Below, one piece after another: positions 11,365 through 23,766 of a stretch of DNA of 64,000 nt. A program made the position numbers and the translations under genes. This DNA comes from Mytilus edulis (taxonomy: Eukaryota > Mollusca > Bivalvia > Mytilida > Mytilidae), in NCBI RefSeq assembly GCF_963676685.1, contig NC_092346.1, positions 79,809,821 to 79,873,820 on the forward strand, in the 5' to 3' direction. Below the pieces are notes generated by a model. It saw only the letters and a program-made list of their open reading frames with translations. It did no database searches and was not told the origin of the DNA. The stretch's first letter is position 1, and every line of letters begins with the position of its first letter.

Positions 11365-12284
11365 AGAGGCTGTCACAACGACAGCAAACCGGATTTATTA
11401 ATATTTATTTGTGTCCTGGCAATATCACAAGAACCATTATTGATGAATGGTGAAAGTGAAAATCGTCAATATCAAATTTGACCTCCATTTTGTCATCCGT
11501 ATCAACATCTTAAAATTTGAAAAGCTTAGATTGAATGGTTCATGAGTAAATGCAACAACGTGAATGGAAACGCCATTTCACAATCTTTCAAGAACCATAA
11601 CTCCTGAACGGTAAAAGTCAAAATCATCATTATTGAACTTGACCTCTAATTTGCCATCAGTAACAACATATAAAAATTTCAAAAGCTTTGGTTGAATGAT
11701 TCATGAGAAAATGCACGGACACGACTGGAAACACCATTTTTCAATTTTTCAAGAACCATAACTCCTGAACGGTAAAAGTCAAAATCGTCATTATTGAACT
11801 TGACCTCTATTTTGTCATCAGTAACAACATATTAAAATTTGGGAAGCTTTGGTAAAACAGTTCATGTGTAAATGCATGGACACGACTGGAAACACCATTT
11901 TTCAATCTTTCAAGAACCTTAACTCCTGAACGGTAAAAGTCAAAATCGTCATTATTGAACTTGACCTCCATTTTGTCATCAGTAACAACATATTAAAATT
12001 TGGGAAGCTTAGGTAGAACAGTTCATGCGTAAATGCACAGACACGACTGGAAACTCCATTTTTCAATCTTTCAAGAACCATAACTCCTGAACGGTAAAAG
12101 TCAAAATCGCCATTATTGAACTTGACCTTCATTTAGTTGTCAGTAACAACATATTAAAATGTTAAAAGCTTTGGTTGAACGGTTCATGAGTTAATGCACG
12201 GACAACATTTGAGTGACGCCCGCCCGCCCGCCCGCCGTACATCCCCAAATCAATAACCGACATTTTTGTCACAAAAATCCGGTT
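11365..12284. mobile_element. Pearl/Helitron-like element with 161-bp tandem repeats
   Basis: The block AAGAACCATAACTCCTGAAC recurs at about 11590, 11751, 11912 and 12073, a constant 161-bp period, with a more divergent first unit near 11430. The array ends in a short CCCG/CCGC microsatellite (about 12219-12236) and is bounded by CCGGATTT at both ends in inverted orientation. This layout (flank, about 160-bp core repeats, short microsatellite, flank) is that of pearl-type non-autonomous elements of bivalves. Confidence 0.7.
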
Positions 12285-13179
12285 AAAAATCCGGTTAAAA
12301 AACTGATGAAATAAAGAAATTTGCTGGTAAAACTTTTTGTATTTAGATGTGTTAAAATTTGTAGTTGACCAAATTTGGGGAGGGGGGGGGGGAAATCTGA
12401 GATATATAAGCTACTGAATAAAAAAAAAAATATTTGTACTATTAGTAATGTTTGATGTTGTATTTTTCTAGTCATTTCTCTATCACACTCCTCTATTATC
12501 AAAATATTTAAATTTGAAAATGAAGGAAACACAGGAAAATGGTTCATGAAAATGTCAAAAATGTTCTTTTTCTTTTCAGAAATAGATGATTATTTAATAA
12601 AATAGTGTATATACTTTATAAAATAAAAATATAAATAAACAAAACAATGTAAATCAAATGTAAACATAATGTTGATACTTAAGCTTTAGGATTGCGTTTG
12701 TAATGTTCACATCATCTATGTAATGTATTTACACAATGCATATTCATGAAAGAAATGAGATTCTTATTTTCCTTCTACAGCAGTTTACTTACATATATGT
12801 ATATATATGGAATAAACAAATAATCATTTCCTTTATAATGAGCTACACAAAGAGGCAAAGAAGCATATGATACTACTGTTGTAAATGGTGTAGTTCTTGT
12901 TTTCCTTTTCATATTTGTTTCAGTATTGGTTCAGCAATATCAACAGATGAAATGTATATTTGGGATACAAATTCAGCAACTTTAGCCAATTCTGAGCAAA
13001 ACTATCAACAGATTTTTCTGTACAATCAACTCTTTCTATCATTCTCAATCAATGTCTTAAAACTCAACTACAGTCCCATGCATAATAAATTTTTTTAACC
13101 TTTATACATAAAATTGTTTCAATATTTGTCTAGACTTGAAAAGCTTTCAGTTGAACATTAATGTGTTAAATGCTTTCCC
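12285..13179. other. AT-rich intergenic sequence
   Basis: Contains a G-rich run near 12378-12392 and A/T homopolymers. I see no gene. Confidence 0.5.
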
Positions 13180-13290
13180 TGACTATTAAAATAGTTATCA
13201 AAGTTACCAGGATTATAATTTAGTACGCCAGACGAGCGTTTCGTCTTCATAAGACTCATCAGTGACGCTCATATCAAAATATTTATAAAG
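13180..13290 (-). mobile_element. Retrozyme-like repeat, minus strand
   Basis: On the minus strand it reads GAGCGTCACTGATGAGTC..., then GGCGTACTAAATTATAATCC and TGG, the same element type as at 33105-33262 in the opposite orientation. Confidence 0.6.
13224..13270 (-). ncRNA. Hammerhead ribozyme, apparently intact
   Basis: Read on the minus strand: core CTGATGA, helix II GTCT/AGAC closing a TTATGA-type loop, then GAAA, a very short helix III and the cleavage triplet GTC. Helix I can form between GCGTCA before the core and TGGCGT after the cleavage site (with a G-U pair). The layout fits type I hammerheads with a minimal helix III, as described for animal retrozymes. Confidence 0.75.
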
Positions 13291-14284
13291 CCAACCCTGA
13301 AATTAATGTCAGTAAAAATTAAATATGAATGCACAATTTGATGTCCAGTTGAAAAGAATATTAAGAGAACGAAAATGGGATACAGATTGAAGTTATGTGT
13401 GACCTCTTAATAACTTTGAGTTCCATTGTAAAGCTATGGAACATCAGAAACGAATTTGATATTAAAATATCAAAATATTACATTCAACTATAAAAGAGTT
13501 TAGGTGAATTTGATGATTTCTCGACCTGATCTAGGCGGTGTTGCATATTTAAGAATTGTGTTCTTCTGAACTGAACTCCACTGAGAAACTTAGCTATTCA
13601 AATAAAAAAATAAAGAGATATGCATAAGCTAATTTTTTCAACAAGAGTAAGCACATCTTTGGTTAGTGTTGGTTAAGTGTAGTTGTAGTTTTGAGATTAG
13701 CAAAAACTATATGATGCAAGATTACAAATAACATTTCTGTGTGTCAACAATTTACTTAACATAGAACACAATACCGTACATGTTAAAAAAAGGATGCTTC
13801 TTAATTTTTTATTAATATTGTTTTAGGTTTTTAGGGAATAAATTAAGCGTACAAAAGATCTTTTTCTTTATGCCAAAACAAATGTCCATTTATCAGTCAA
13901 AATTGGAGAAGAAATAAAACGGGGGAAAAAAGTCCTGATTCTGCTCTGAATACGGACTTATGGTTATAAACAAGCTTCTGTCTAAATTTCATAAAATACA
14001 ATGAAGAGCTGACAACATTATTGATGACTGAAAAACTTTAACCTCAGACCATATCTTAAAGAAAACTATAAAAAAAAAAAAAATACATATACATTGTACA
14101 AAAATAAGAAGATGTGGTATGATTGCCAATGAGACAAAAATTTGTCATTTTCATTTTATATATGGAGGTAAATTCTATAACTGTAGGCTTCCAAATATAA
14201 TAGCACTAATGTGCACTACAAAAACATTACCCTCTTCTATAAGCATGATAAGTAAAACTGTGCAAAACTTCCGCAACAAGGGCA
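13291..14284. other. AT-rich intergenic sequence with one repeat fragment
   Basis: The only recognised piece is a truncated AGAAGATGTGGTATGATTGCC fragment at 14107-14140. No gene seen. Confidence 0.5.
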
Positions 14285-14450
14285 TTAAGGTAGCACAATA
14301 CAAAGATTTGTTCACTCCCAATCAGACAACTTTAAACTGATGTAATTCATTTCATCCTTCTTTATTATTTTATAAATGAGGTACCAAAAGAAAGAAAAAA
14401 GATTAATCTTTCAAATTGTGATAATTTCATTATGACATAATTATTACATA

Positions 14451-15277
14451 ACAAGTGAAACTGCGAGCTTCTGCTCACTGATGATACCCCCGCCGCAAGT
14501 GGATAATATTAATAGTGTAAAAATATGCAAGTGTTCGGTAAACAGGAAGTTGTCGAGTGATGAATCTGAAAAAGCATCACACGGTATAGCTGACTTATAA
14601 AAATCCTGAAACCAAATTTCAGAAATCCTTGTATTGTAGTTCCTGAGAAAAATGTGACGAAATTTTTTAACTTGGTTATCATGTGTAAAATCATGCAAGT
14701 GTTCGGTAAACAGGAAGTTGTCGAGTGATGAATCTGAAAACGCATCACACGGTATAGCTGACTTATATAAATCCTGAAACCAAATTTCAGAAATCCTTGT
14801 ATTGTAGTTCCTGAGAAAAATGTGACGAAAATTTTCAACTTGGTTATCATGTGTAAAATCATACAAGTGTTCGGTAAACAGGAAGTTGTCGAGTGATGAA
14901 TCTGAAAACGCATCACACGGTATAGCTGACTTATATAAATCCTGAAACCAAATTTCAGAAATCCTTGTATTGTAGTTCCTGAGAAAAATGTGACGAAAAT
15001 TTTCAACTTGGCTATCATGTGTAAAATCAGACAAGTGTTCGGTAAACAGGAAGTTGTCAAGTGATGAATCTGAAAACGCATCACACGGTATGGCTGACAT
15101 ATATAAATGTTGATACCAAATTACAGAAAGGGTGGATGTGTAGTTCCTGAGAAAAATGTGACGAAAGTTTCATGGGACGGACTGACTGACGGACGGACTG
15201 ATGGACGGACTGATGGACGGACGGACTGACAGACAGAGGTAAAACAGTATACCCACCCTTTTTTAAAGCGGGGGTAT
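14451..15277. mobile_element. Pearl/Helitron-like element with 168-bp repeats, inserted in palindrome arm
   Basis: The block GTGTTCGGTAAACAGGAAGT recurs at 14531, 14699, 14867 and 15035, a constant 168-bp period. The array is followed by a GGAC/GGACTGAC microsatellite (about 15176-15236) and an end reading GCGGGGGTAT. The uninterrupted sequence can be read from the opposite arm (about 16206-16260), which defines the insertion point. Because 168 is divisible by three, frames stay open and give spurious 191- and 218-codon ORFs. Confidence 0.75.
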
Positions 15278-15331
15278 AATTAATTATTATGTAATTAGTC
15301 ACTATATTGTGATGTCCACACTTGAATGAAT

Positions 15332-15616
15332 TTAGCATCTTTGTTCTTCATAGCATCCCAAAATATTTTATAGATTCTTGTACAACACAGCTTGACCTCC
15401 AAAACTGTGTCTCAGATTTCCAAAAACATCAATAGAACAAATTGTATACCCAATTGAATTTAGTGGTCTCTAATGAATTGATGTTGCAAACTTCATTGAT
15501 GATTCATGAGAGAATAAAATACAATAGGAAAAATCTGAGACACAGTTTTGGAGGTCAAACTGTGTTGTGCAAGAATCTATAAAAAAATTTAGGATGCTAT
15601 GAAGAACAAAGAAGCT
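15332..15616. repeat. Inverted repeat inserted in palindrome arm
   Basis: About 85-bp arms (15332-15420 and 15530-15616) begin and end with AGCATC(T)TTTG/CAAAGAAGCT and share a GACCTCCAAAACTGTGTCTC block. The sequence is absent from the equivalent position of the right arm, so it is a separate insertion. Confidence 0.7.
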
Positions 15617-16412
15617 AAAGGAGTATGTTCGATAAGGTCCTAAAATGGCCCACTTTTTTAGCGTAAATTTCAAATTCGGATTTATTGACCAATATCACGA
15701 TATATTATAGCTAATACATTGACTAGATAGGATATAAGCCATTTTGTTTAAAATTTTACGTTTCTGCGTTTCATTATGACGTCACAAGTTGTACTCATAT
15801 TGATTTTTCACGAAAAAATCAATGAAATTGGGTAAATTTCCAAAGATTATTTGACAGGAAACATAGAGCGCATACGTCGACAACAAATATCTTTTAAAAT
15901 AATGTTTGTGAAGACATTTAACATGTCGTATTTGAATATTAAGCTTGTCGACGCCTGCGCTCTATGTTTCCTGGTCCTTTATTTGGTTGAAATCCCGCTG
16001 ATTTTGTCAAATTTCACCAAAATCCCTTATCTTGACCATTTTGGAATGTAAAAATCGTTGTGTTAGAATTAAACTTTGACAAAAACAGCTCTGTGTAACT
16101 TTTTCACATGTCTTTAAGGCAACTTAAAACAATTATTGTCTTGTAATCATGAACTTTATAATTGGGGCCAAATATAGCACTTACCGAACTTACTCCTTTA
16201 TTTAAGTATGGACATCACAGAATGGCAACTAATTACATAACAATTAACTATGTAATAATTATGTCATAATGAAATTATCACAATTTGAAAGATTAATCCT
16301 TCTTCTTTCTTTTGGTACCTCATTTATAAAATTTAAAGAAAGATGAGTGGAATTACATCAGTTTAAAGATGTCTGATTGGGAATGAAAAATCTTTGTATT
16401 GTGCTACCTTAA

Positions 16413-16812
16413 GGATGTACTTAGTTGAGGTTAGGTAAAAATTAAGAAATTAAGAAATTAAAATTGATACTATAAGTTGGTAGAGCTTCAATTAAGGATA
16501 AAGATAAGCTAAAAAAATTAATAGGTCATGGACCTCCTTTTCGAGACATTTGAGATTTAAAAAATGGCGGGAAAAGGCTGACTCGGACTTTTACCTTATA
16601 TTTGCATTGGTATTATTTGTGTCTCAAAACAAAAGTAAGAAAATCAAGAATCTTCTAAAATTTTGGTAAATGACCCTTCATGAGTTATTAAGTCTTATAT
16701 GAAAAAATAAATGGGTGTTATGGGGCAAAATATTTTATATTGTATTGTATGGAAAAACACCAAGGAGTCCGAACGTTTGACACAAATTCCAAAACCTCAC
16801 CTAAGTACATCC
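16413..16812. mobile_element. 400-bp MITE with GGATGTACTTAG termini
   Basis: The ends GGATGTACTTAG(T)TGAGGTT and AACCTCACCTAAGTACATCC are inverted copies of each other. It abuts the TTAA of the preceding palindrome. The interior is non-coding. The target duplication is unclear. Confidence 0.65.
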
Positions 16813-17110
16813 AAAACACTATAATTTCAAAAAGAAGTCAAATTATTTTTGATTTTTTTTTTCTGTAGATACAATTCATTTAGATGGTATCAAATGTGTT
16901 TGAATTATTAAATATGGATGAATAACAATAGGTTATTTACATACACAATAGAATGGCACTGTTATAATATTAAATACTTAGTTAAGTTCCACTTTACCAG
17001 AAATTTACAATTCTTGAATGTTTGACATTATTAAACTCTACATTGAATCATCATTCAAAGTTGAAACATTCCTTATCTAATTTTCTTTTTGATCTTGCTC
17101 CTCCCCATTT

Positions 17111-20100
17111 TCACAATTCTACAGTGGTATCCATCTCTATCTCAGAGGTTTGCTGGGGTTTTCTTCTCTCTAGGAATGCTATTATTAGTAACATAAAACA
17201 TCCAAACAGGGCTACAGAGCCATTGACCCTAAACACATTCATCCAGGAACCAGTTGAATCTTTGATCAAACCTGAAATATATGAAACAAACATCTTCTCA
17301 TATCTATGTAGTAGATTTTATAATCATTTTTTATGACACTCTTTAGGATATTTGCATCAAGTTTTCTTTGCACTTCTGCTGAAATAAATATTTCAACATG
17401 GGATAACTTACCACAACATCCAATCAAAATACTTTATATTTTGATAGCAGTTTTCTCTATAGTGCAATCAGTTGACATAACCTTTGAGTTTCAACTTTCG
17501 ATTAAAATATGTTTAAAGCTCTACCAATGGCCAATTAGATGAAAACTGGCTGCACGACTGGCGTTCTATCACGCCAAGTCATACCTCATCATTCACCAAC
17601 GTCATTTTGCGACAAGTCAGCACATGGTAAAGCAAAGGGGTGGACATAGGTCCCTGATTCCCACTTCCCTAACCTCCAAATCCCTCTCCCCTTCTATTCA
17701 TATTCCCTCCTCCTTACTCCCAAACAAAAAGTTGGCATCTTTCATGTCTTTATTCTGCCCCTGTTCCCCTGGCTTCCCCACTCCCCATCCCATAATTCCC
17801 ATGTTCCTATAACTCTGTCCATCCTCAACCTCATTTCATGCTCACATGAAGGTTAATTCAAAATTTGTAGTTTCAGAGAAAAATGTGCAAAAGTATATTG
17901 TGGAAACATGCTATTACAATGGAATATGTGCTATTTGCATTTATTAATTTTACCTACCCTCACAAAAAAGTCAGTATATGAATGAAATGTTGATGTTTTT
18001 TTTTTTAATTTGAATGATAATCGTCATAGTTACCTGATTCCACTGGGTTAACCAGCAATGACAATGATGCAGAAAAAGCAATAAATCCAAAGGCATGTGA
18101 AAATTTCTCTAATCCTAAACTGTTGATAATTGTATTAAACAAAACACCATTATATCCTCCAGCAAAAAATCCATAAATTCCAACAAATATGGCAAGATGC
18201 AGAAATGTGTTCATATCTGGAGTGAACAATATTCCCAATCCCATTAGGAAAGTGGCTCCAAAGTATATAGTTTTACAATTATTTGGACACATGTGTGTAC
18301 ACCATCCAAAAAACAGTCGTCCAAATAATTCAGATATGCTTATAATTGCGATGATTGTAGCCCCTTGTGTGTCTGTTCCACCAATTTCTTCACAAAACGG
18401 AGGTAAAATATTAAATATACCCAGATATCCAAGTGATTCACAAAAAACAAAAATAAGGTACAGAAGAAAAACAGGATTTTTGAAAAGGCTCCAATCAAAT
18501 ATACATAATTGTTTAAAAGACCAACAACAACCCTTCTTGTCTAAAGTCTGAGATTCAATAAGAATTCCTCTATTGCTATTATCTAGCCTTTCAAAAGTCT
18601 GAGGTATACTCTGCATTGATATACTGGCTACTACACCCAGACTAGCACATAAAGATGGATCATAGGATTTCAGACTAATAACTGATGCTGTAAGACGCTT
18701 CTTGTCATCTTTTTTTAACCATATCATCTTTTTTAGAAGTGATTCTTTCTCAGCTTTTAAACTGTTCTGGCTAGTACATTCATCACTTTGATTTTTAATT
18801 TGATTTTCTTCGTCTATTTTATATTTGTCATTGGTAAGGATGGCCTTTAAACTAGTGTTCCCTGCAGATAAATGTCTTCGTTTTCCTTGACTACGAGATT
18901 TTGTAACAGGCTTTTGATTTTCAAAAGAAAATTTCTCATTATCTTTATATTCAAAATTATTCATCTTGTCTTGGTCATTTTCATGATTTCTGGATTTTCT
19001 TTCATCCTCTACTTCATCTGTCTGTGACTCATTTACTGATCTACTTTTTGACGCTGATTCTCTAGAAGTAGAGTCAAGAGAGACAACTCCTAAGCTTTGT
19101 TTCCTACTAGTATCACCGAGTGAGGCTACTCCAATACTTTGCTGATCATCAGAATAAATAGATTTACCCATGGCATCAATATTTGAACATACAGATGGAT
19201 CGAAAGATTTCAAACTGATCACTGATGCATTAATCTGATTGTCATACTTCAAGTTTTCAATGCCCTCATCATTTTCAGAGTATAATGATTTACCCAGTAT
19301 TTCCGGATTAGAACAAAGAGATGGATCAAATGACTTGAGACTGATAACAGAGGCTGTCATTTGTTTGTCATGCTTAGAAGTGATATCTATACTTAGTTGA
19401 TCTTCTGAGCACAGAGACCTTGTCATATTTTCTGGATTTGTATACAAAGAAGGATTGAAAGATTTCAGACTAACAATAGAAGCATTAGCCATTTTGTTTC
19501 CTCGTTTGGATTTCTTCTGTGCATGTCTTAATAGATATTCTCCCTCTGAAACATAACTATTCTGACTTCTGCCGTCATCTACCGACATATAACTTTTATC
19601 ATCACAATGAATGAGGTCACTAGCATCTAAAAGTATCATACTTTGTTGATCTACAGACGGTGTCATTTTCTCACTAACTTTTTTTCCTTTACTTTTCTTA
19701 ATGGGATAATTCTTATGTGATCTGAGCAAACAAGCAAATACACATATGTTGTACAAGATACCAGCAAAAATCATCATACATCCTTTAAGTGACATTACAT
19801 CAATCAGATATCTCATCACATATGGAAGTACTACTGCACCTAATCCTCCTCCTGCAGTAACAATGCCATTAGCTAGTGCTCGTTTCTTGTGGAAATAATG
19901 TACAAAGCTCACCACACAGGGACTGAATGATAAACCATAACCAATTCCTGTAATTACCAAACAAAAAAATGTTGTTATGAAAAATTCAACATATGCATTT
20001 TTTAGTACATGTAATACATTGTCAAAAAACTGGAAAACATCTGCATACATAAACACAATGGAGAAATTCCCATAATTTAATACAATGCATTTTGTTTTAA

Positions 20101-21249
20101 ATAAATTAAAAAATTAAAGCACATGTTGTTTTTCAATCTAAGGTGTTCTATCAATTTCCCCTCATTTCTTCTTTTTTGTTATGTAGTATACATATAAATG
20201 TTTTACAAACCTGTAAGACAACCATATGTCAGATAATAGTAGTCCAAAGATGGAGCAAAAGCTGTCAATAAAAATCCTGTCCCTCCAAATAATCCCCCAA
20301 CAAAACAGACTGCTCGGTGAGAAAACTTCATACTCAGCGCAATTCCAACAGGTCCTACAAGGGTAAATCAATGTTTTCTTTAAACAAATATCATAGCTTT
20401 GAAAAATCCTTAAAAATGTCCCTACATATTGTGTTGACCATTGAAATTTTGTTTTAAACTGTCTATAAGTCCTGATCATTTTCTTTTTTTTTTTTTAAAT
20501 TCTTTCAATTCTAAAATTAGTGTGAAAGTAAATCAATTATATAAAGTTAAAATACACTCCTACTTAGAGACAATAAGACAATGACTTACCTAGCCCAAGA
20601 TAAAAGAAACCTGTTAATGATTGTATAGACTGGAGTTCTTTGTTGCTGACATTGTACTTTCTAGACAGTTCAACATATAACACACCAAATGATTTCAGAG
20701 ATCCAATCACCAGGAAAAGAATCATTGAAGCAGCTGAAATAAATGGCAAACGAATTGTTAAGCATTTCATTAAAATTTTCAAATGCTAGTATTTTGAAAA
20801 ATATTGAGATTGGTTGAAAATCTTATAAACAATGAAGTTCTTACAAATTATGAGACATTACCAAATGATTATACACAAACTATACATTTTGTTGTAGCTA
20901 CAGAATTGTAGCTCTTTGGTCCTGATATTTTTCAACAATTTACAGACCACATTCCTTCCTTCCTAAAGTTCATTTATTTGATCAAAACAGGCTAGTCTAG
21001 TGTTCTATAATTATTTTATAATGTTTTTCTTTGTATCAATATTTTTATATTGGTGCTTTCAAATTTGGTAGCAATTAGTTGAATAGATTTTGATATGGTA
21101 ATAAATCTACACTAGGTAAATTTGACTCTGTTAACTTACTTACCAAACACAACAACCCATGCATATCCTTCATCTACAGGTAAATTTGACTCTGTTAACT
21201 GACGTTCCTCTTCATCTTCATTCTCTCCTGTTTTCACTTTCTCCTTCAT
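17111..21249 (-). CDS. Monocarboxylate transporter-like protein (SLC16/MCT family), 822 aa, five coding exons
   Basis: Coding exons (minus): 21249-21144, 20733-20590, 20354-20211, 19947-18034 and 17271-17111. All four introns are GT-AG and phase 1, and the joined frame is open for 823 codons including TGA. The family is shown by DEGYAWVVVFAAS at about residues 26-38 (the MCT TM1 signature), YFHKKRALANG after TM4, and 12 predicted membrane segments (about six before residue 206, six from about 622). MCTs carry lactate, pyruvate, other monocarboxylates or related substrates, usually proton-linked, across membranes; the substrate cannot be told here. The protein is far longer than the usual 450-500 aa because the TM6-TM7 loop is about 410 residues of acidic, Ser/Lys-rich sequence with four ASVISLKSFDPSLCSNPE-like repeats. 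The start ATG lies 29 nt inside an exon whose acceptor is at 21279-21281, so an upstream 5'UTR exon is expected. Confidence 0.9.
17630..17815 (+). repeat. Pyrimidine-rich tract in intron 4 of the MCT-like gene
   Basis: About 190 bp dominated by C and T on the plus strand (purine-rich on the coding strand), between exons 4 and 5. It may be low-complexity only. Confidence 0.5.
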
Positions 21250-21529
21250 ACTTCTGTTTTTTTCTATAGTGTTATCTACTGAATTAAAATTTACAAAATA
21301 ACAGTCTGTTATTAAAACATATTTGTTGTGATAATACACAATGAACCATTTAGATTCAAGCTTTATAAGTAAATCGTTGTAACTGTTTAATTCTTCTAGC
21401 CATTAACCGTAGTCCGTAATGTCATGAATGTGGAATGTACATGGAGGTCTACAGAAAGACCTTTTTTTAAGTTGGAGACTTTTTAACATGGTAACTTTCC
21501 TTTGGATGTATTCTTACATTATTAAAAAG

Positions 21530-21567
21530 ATCAGAGACATATATACATGTGTACATATGTCTCTGAT
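21530..21567. repeat. Short hairpin ATCAGAGACATAT
   Basis: Nearly perfect inverted repeat with the same CAGAGACATAT ends as the hairpin at 6033-6068. Confidence 0.65.
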
Positions 21568-21689
21568 AAGATGTTGTAGGTCAACAAGTAAGAATGAACC
21601 CTCATTAATGGAATGCTTCCTCATGCATCCTATATTTAGTTATACATGTTATATGGTTTTCCCCTAATAATTTTTGGGCCCTTTATAGC

Positions 21690-21850
21690 TTGTTGTTGAG
21701 TGTGAGCCAAGGCTCTGTGTTGAAGAACGTACTTTGACCTATAATGTTTTAAGTTTCCAAATTGTGACCTAAAATGTTTTACGTTTACAAATTGTGACTC
21801 AGATGGACAGTTGTTTCAGTGGCACTCATACCACATCTTCTTATATCTAC
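21690..21850 (-). repeat. Mussel dispersed element, variant with TTTATAGCTTGTTGTTGAG block
   Basis: It ends ATACCACATCTTCTTATA, the complement of the AGAAGATGTGGTAT start. The upstream blocks (CTTTATAGCTTGTTG, GTGAGCCAAGGCTC) match the copy at 26820-27641. Confidence 0.65.
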
Positions 21851-23605
21851 ACTTGTATACATGTATATGACAACCTTATCCTATTCTTAAATAAACTTTA
21901 AATACCTCAAAGTTTAAATACTTATATTGGGAAACCAAAAAATATGTATATACAGGTATACCAGTAATAGTCATGATAGAAGGTGTAAAAATACACTGAG
22001 ATTTAAGTTGTACTGTCAGATTTTTTTCCATTCAATCTGTAGGAAGATATATGCAGATTGATAGGATTATCAACAATATGTTCCCAGCTCACATTAAAAT
22101 CAGTACCACTCATTGCTGCTTATACTCACAGTAATAAATGCCTTTATAAGCTCCAGTGTAAACAGTACAATTATGTCTTATTCCATATTCAAAGTCTCCT
22201 TTTCAAATACACCATCTTAATGAAAAAACAGTAGCCCTTTTGACTTTATATTGATAGCTCCATCTTGTATTCTGTTAATAACAGAGTTAATGATCTACAA
22301 AATATATAGAAATTAGCCATACATTCATACAACTTATCTTAAATTACAAATTGTTCACTCATCATTAAAACAGACAATTACCGATAAATACTGATAAAAG
22401 TTATTCATAATTGATAATCTTTGCTTCCTATATCTTCTATATACACATGATATACAAAGTACTTTACAACTGTATGACATTGGGGAAACATACAGACATC
22501 TGGGTTATCATTCTACAGAACACTTACATTTTATTAAGGATGAAAACATTTACTGCTCATGGTTAGTAATAGTTGACATTTCTTTCCCCCATCCTGGTCG
22601 CAGCAGGAACTAGACCTATCTATGCTAAATGAGTATAACACTGTTTTCCTTCATTGACATCAGATATGATGGAGATCTGAAACAATAAATCAATCAATTT
22701 TAAATAATTATATTGATATGTGCCATAATAAGCCTGTAATGCCTGTATCACTCGTGCCTGGCATTTAAGCATAGAATTATAGAAGGTTGATTTAAAACTT
22801 ATCTACATTGGTGCCACAACCATCAGATTGAGTAACTTGTGTCATAGGAGACAGGAAGTTAGATATTTTCCTCCTCAATATAAATCCTTTTATCATTATG
22901 TTATTTAGAATATATGTTCATTTTGAATACTATTTTAAGCAGGTCAACAAAAACATAAATTATGTGAAGGCAACTTGACAGTTTAAACATGTTAAATGAC
23001 AGAAAACAAGAAATGATTTATTTGTGATGTGAATAATGAAATTGTTAAATCAGTCCAATCATTGTGTCCAAACTCTATGAGATTCTGTAAAAGCAAAATG
23101 GAGTTTAAATATAAAATAAAAAATCCATTAGATGTTCAAAAGACAAAATTTATTAGTCTTACATATTTGCATTATTGGCATGATGATAAACTTCTTGTAT
23201 TTTTCAGATTTTGTCATTATTATTAAAACATAAAACAAGGCTTTACCAAAAATAGTTGACTATATAAGAATGCCATGATTTAACAAAGATGTGAAAGCTA
23301 AGTGTATCAATATCTTTGAGGGTAAGGCTTGGGCTAAGATCTATTTTGTCCGAAAAACTGTGAGTTAAAAGTATGTATATATGACATTATATTGACATCA
23401 CAAGTGACCTTTCTGCACAAAAGGGTCCAGATTATACCAAGTAATCAACCTATTTATTAATCAATAAAAATCACCATATGATAATTTTGAAATTTTGAAA
23501 AGTTTAATATTTTGCAATTTCAGGGCCAAATAATAGCTGTCAAACAATGAACAAATGTACAATACCCCTACTTTTGCCAAAAATGAAAGAGAACTTTTGT
23601 TTAAG

Positions 23606-23766
23606 AAATAATTCTATCCTGCCATGCTCTATGCTCATTTTAACATGGGTAGGCATTATATTTGTTAATATCTTAATACTGAGCGTTAGCGAGGTATTAA
23701 ATGTTTACAAATATAATGCCTACCCATGTTAAAATGAGCATAGAGCATGGCAGGATAGAATTATTT
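23606..23766. repeat. 161-bp hairpin with 60-bp perfect arms
   Basis: Arms 23606-23665 and 23707-23766 are exact inverted copies. The 41-bp loop can pair further (TTAATAC with GTATTAA). Parts of the arm (AGCATGG, CCATGTT) recur at about 24036-24062, so it may be the core of a larger foldback MITE. Confidence 0.85.

Larger units (their letters stand above)
14289..16408. mobile_element. TTAA-flanked palindromic element carrying two insertions
   Basis: TTAA lies immediately outside both ends (14285-14288, 16409-16412). The termini are GGTAGCACAATACAAAG and its complement. Once the insertions at 14451-15277 and about 15332-15616 are set aside, the left half is an inverted copy of the right half around a centre near 15910. 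The original was thus about a 1.0-kb palindrome with arms of about 470 bp. TTAA target sites fit piggyBac or Kolobok superfamilies. No transposase was seen. Confidence 0.75.

Noticed and set aside
14444..15100. Long minus-strand ORFs (218 and 191 codons) with internal repeats
   Set aside because: They are translations of a 168-bp tandem array in a pearl-like element; the period being a multiple of three keeps the frames open.
18189..18551. 120-codon plus-strand ORF
   Set aside because: Antisense shadow of exon 4 of the MCT-like gene.
20162..20479. 105-codon minus-strand ORF
   Set aside because: Wrong frame over exon 3 of the MCT-like gene; the spliced frame gives the transporter helices.
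22440..22690. Possible exon around TTTCCCCCATCCTGGTCGC
   Set aside because: No splice-bounded open frame or known protein similarity could be read.
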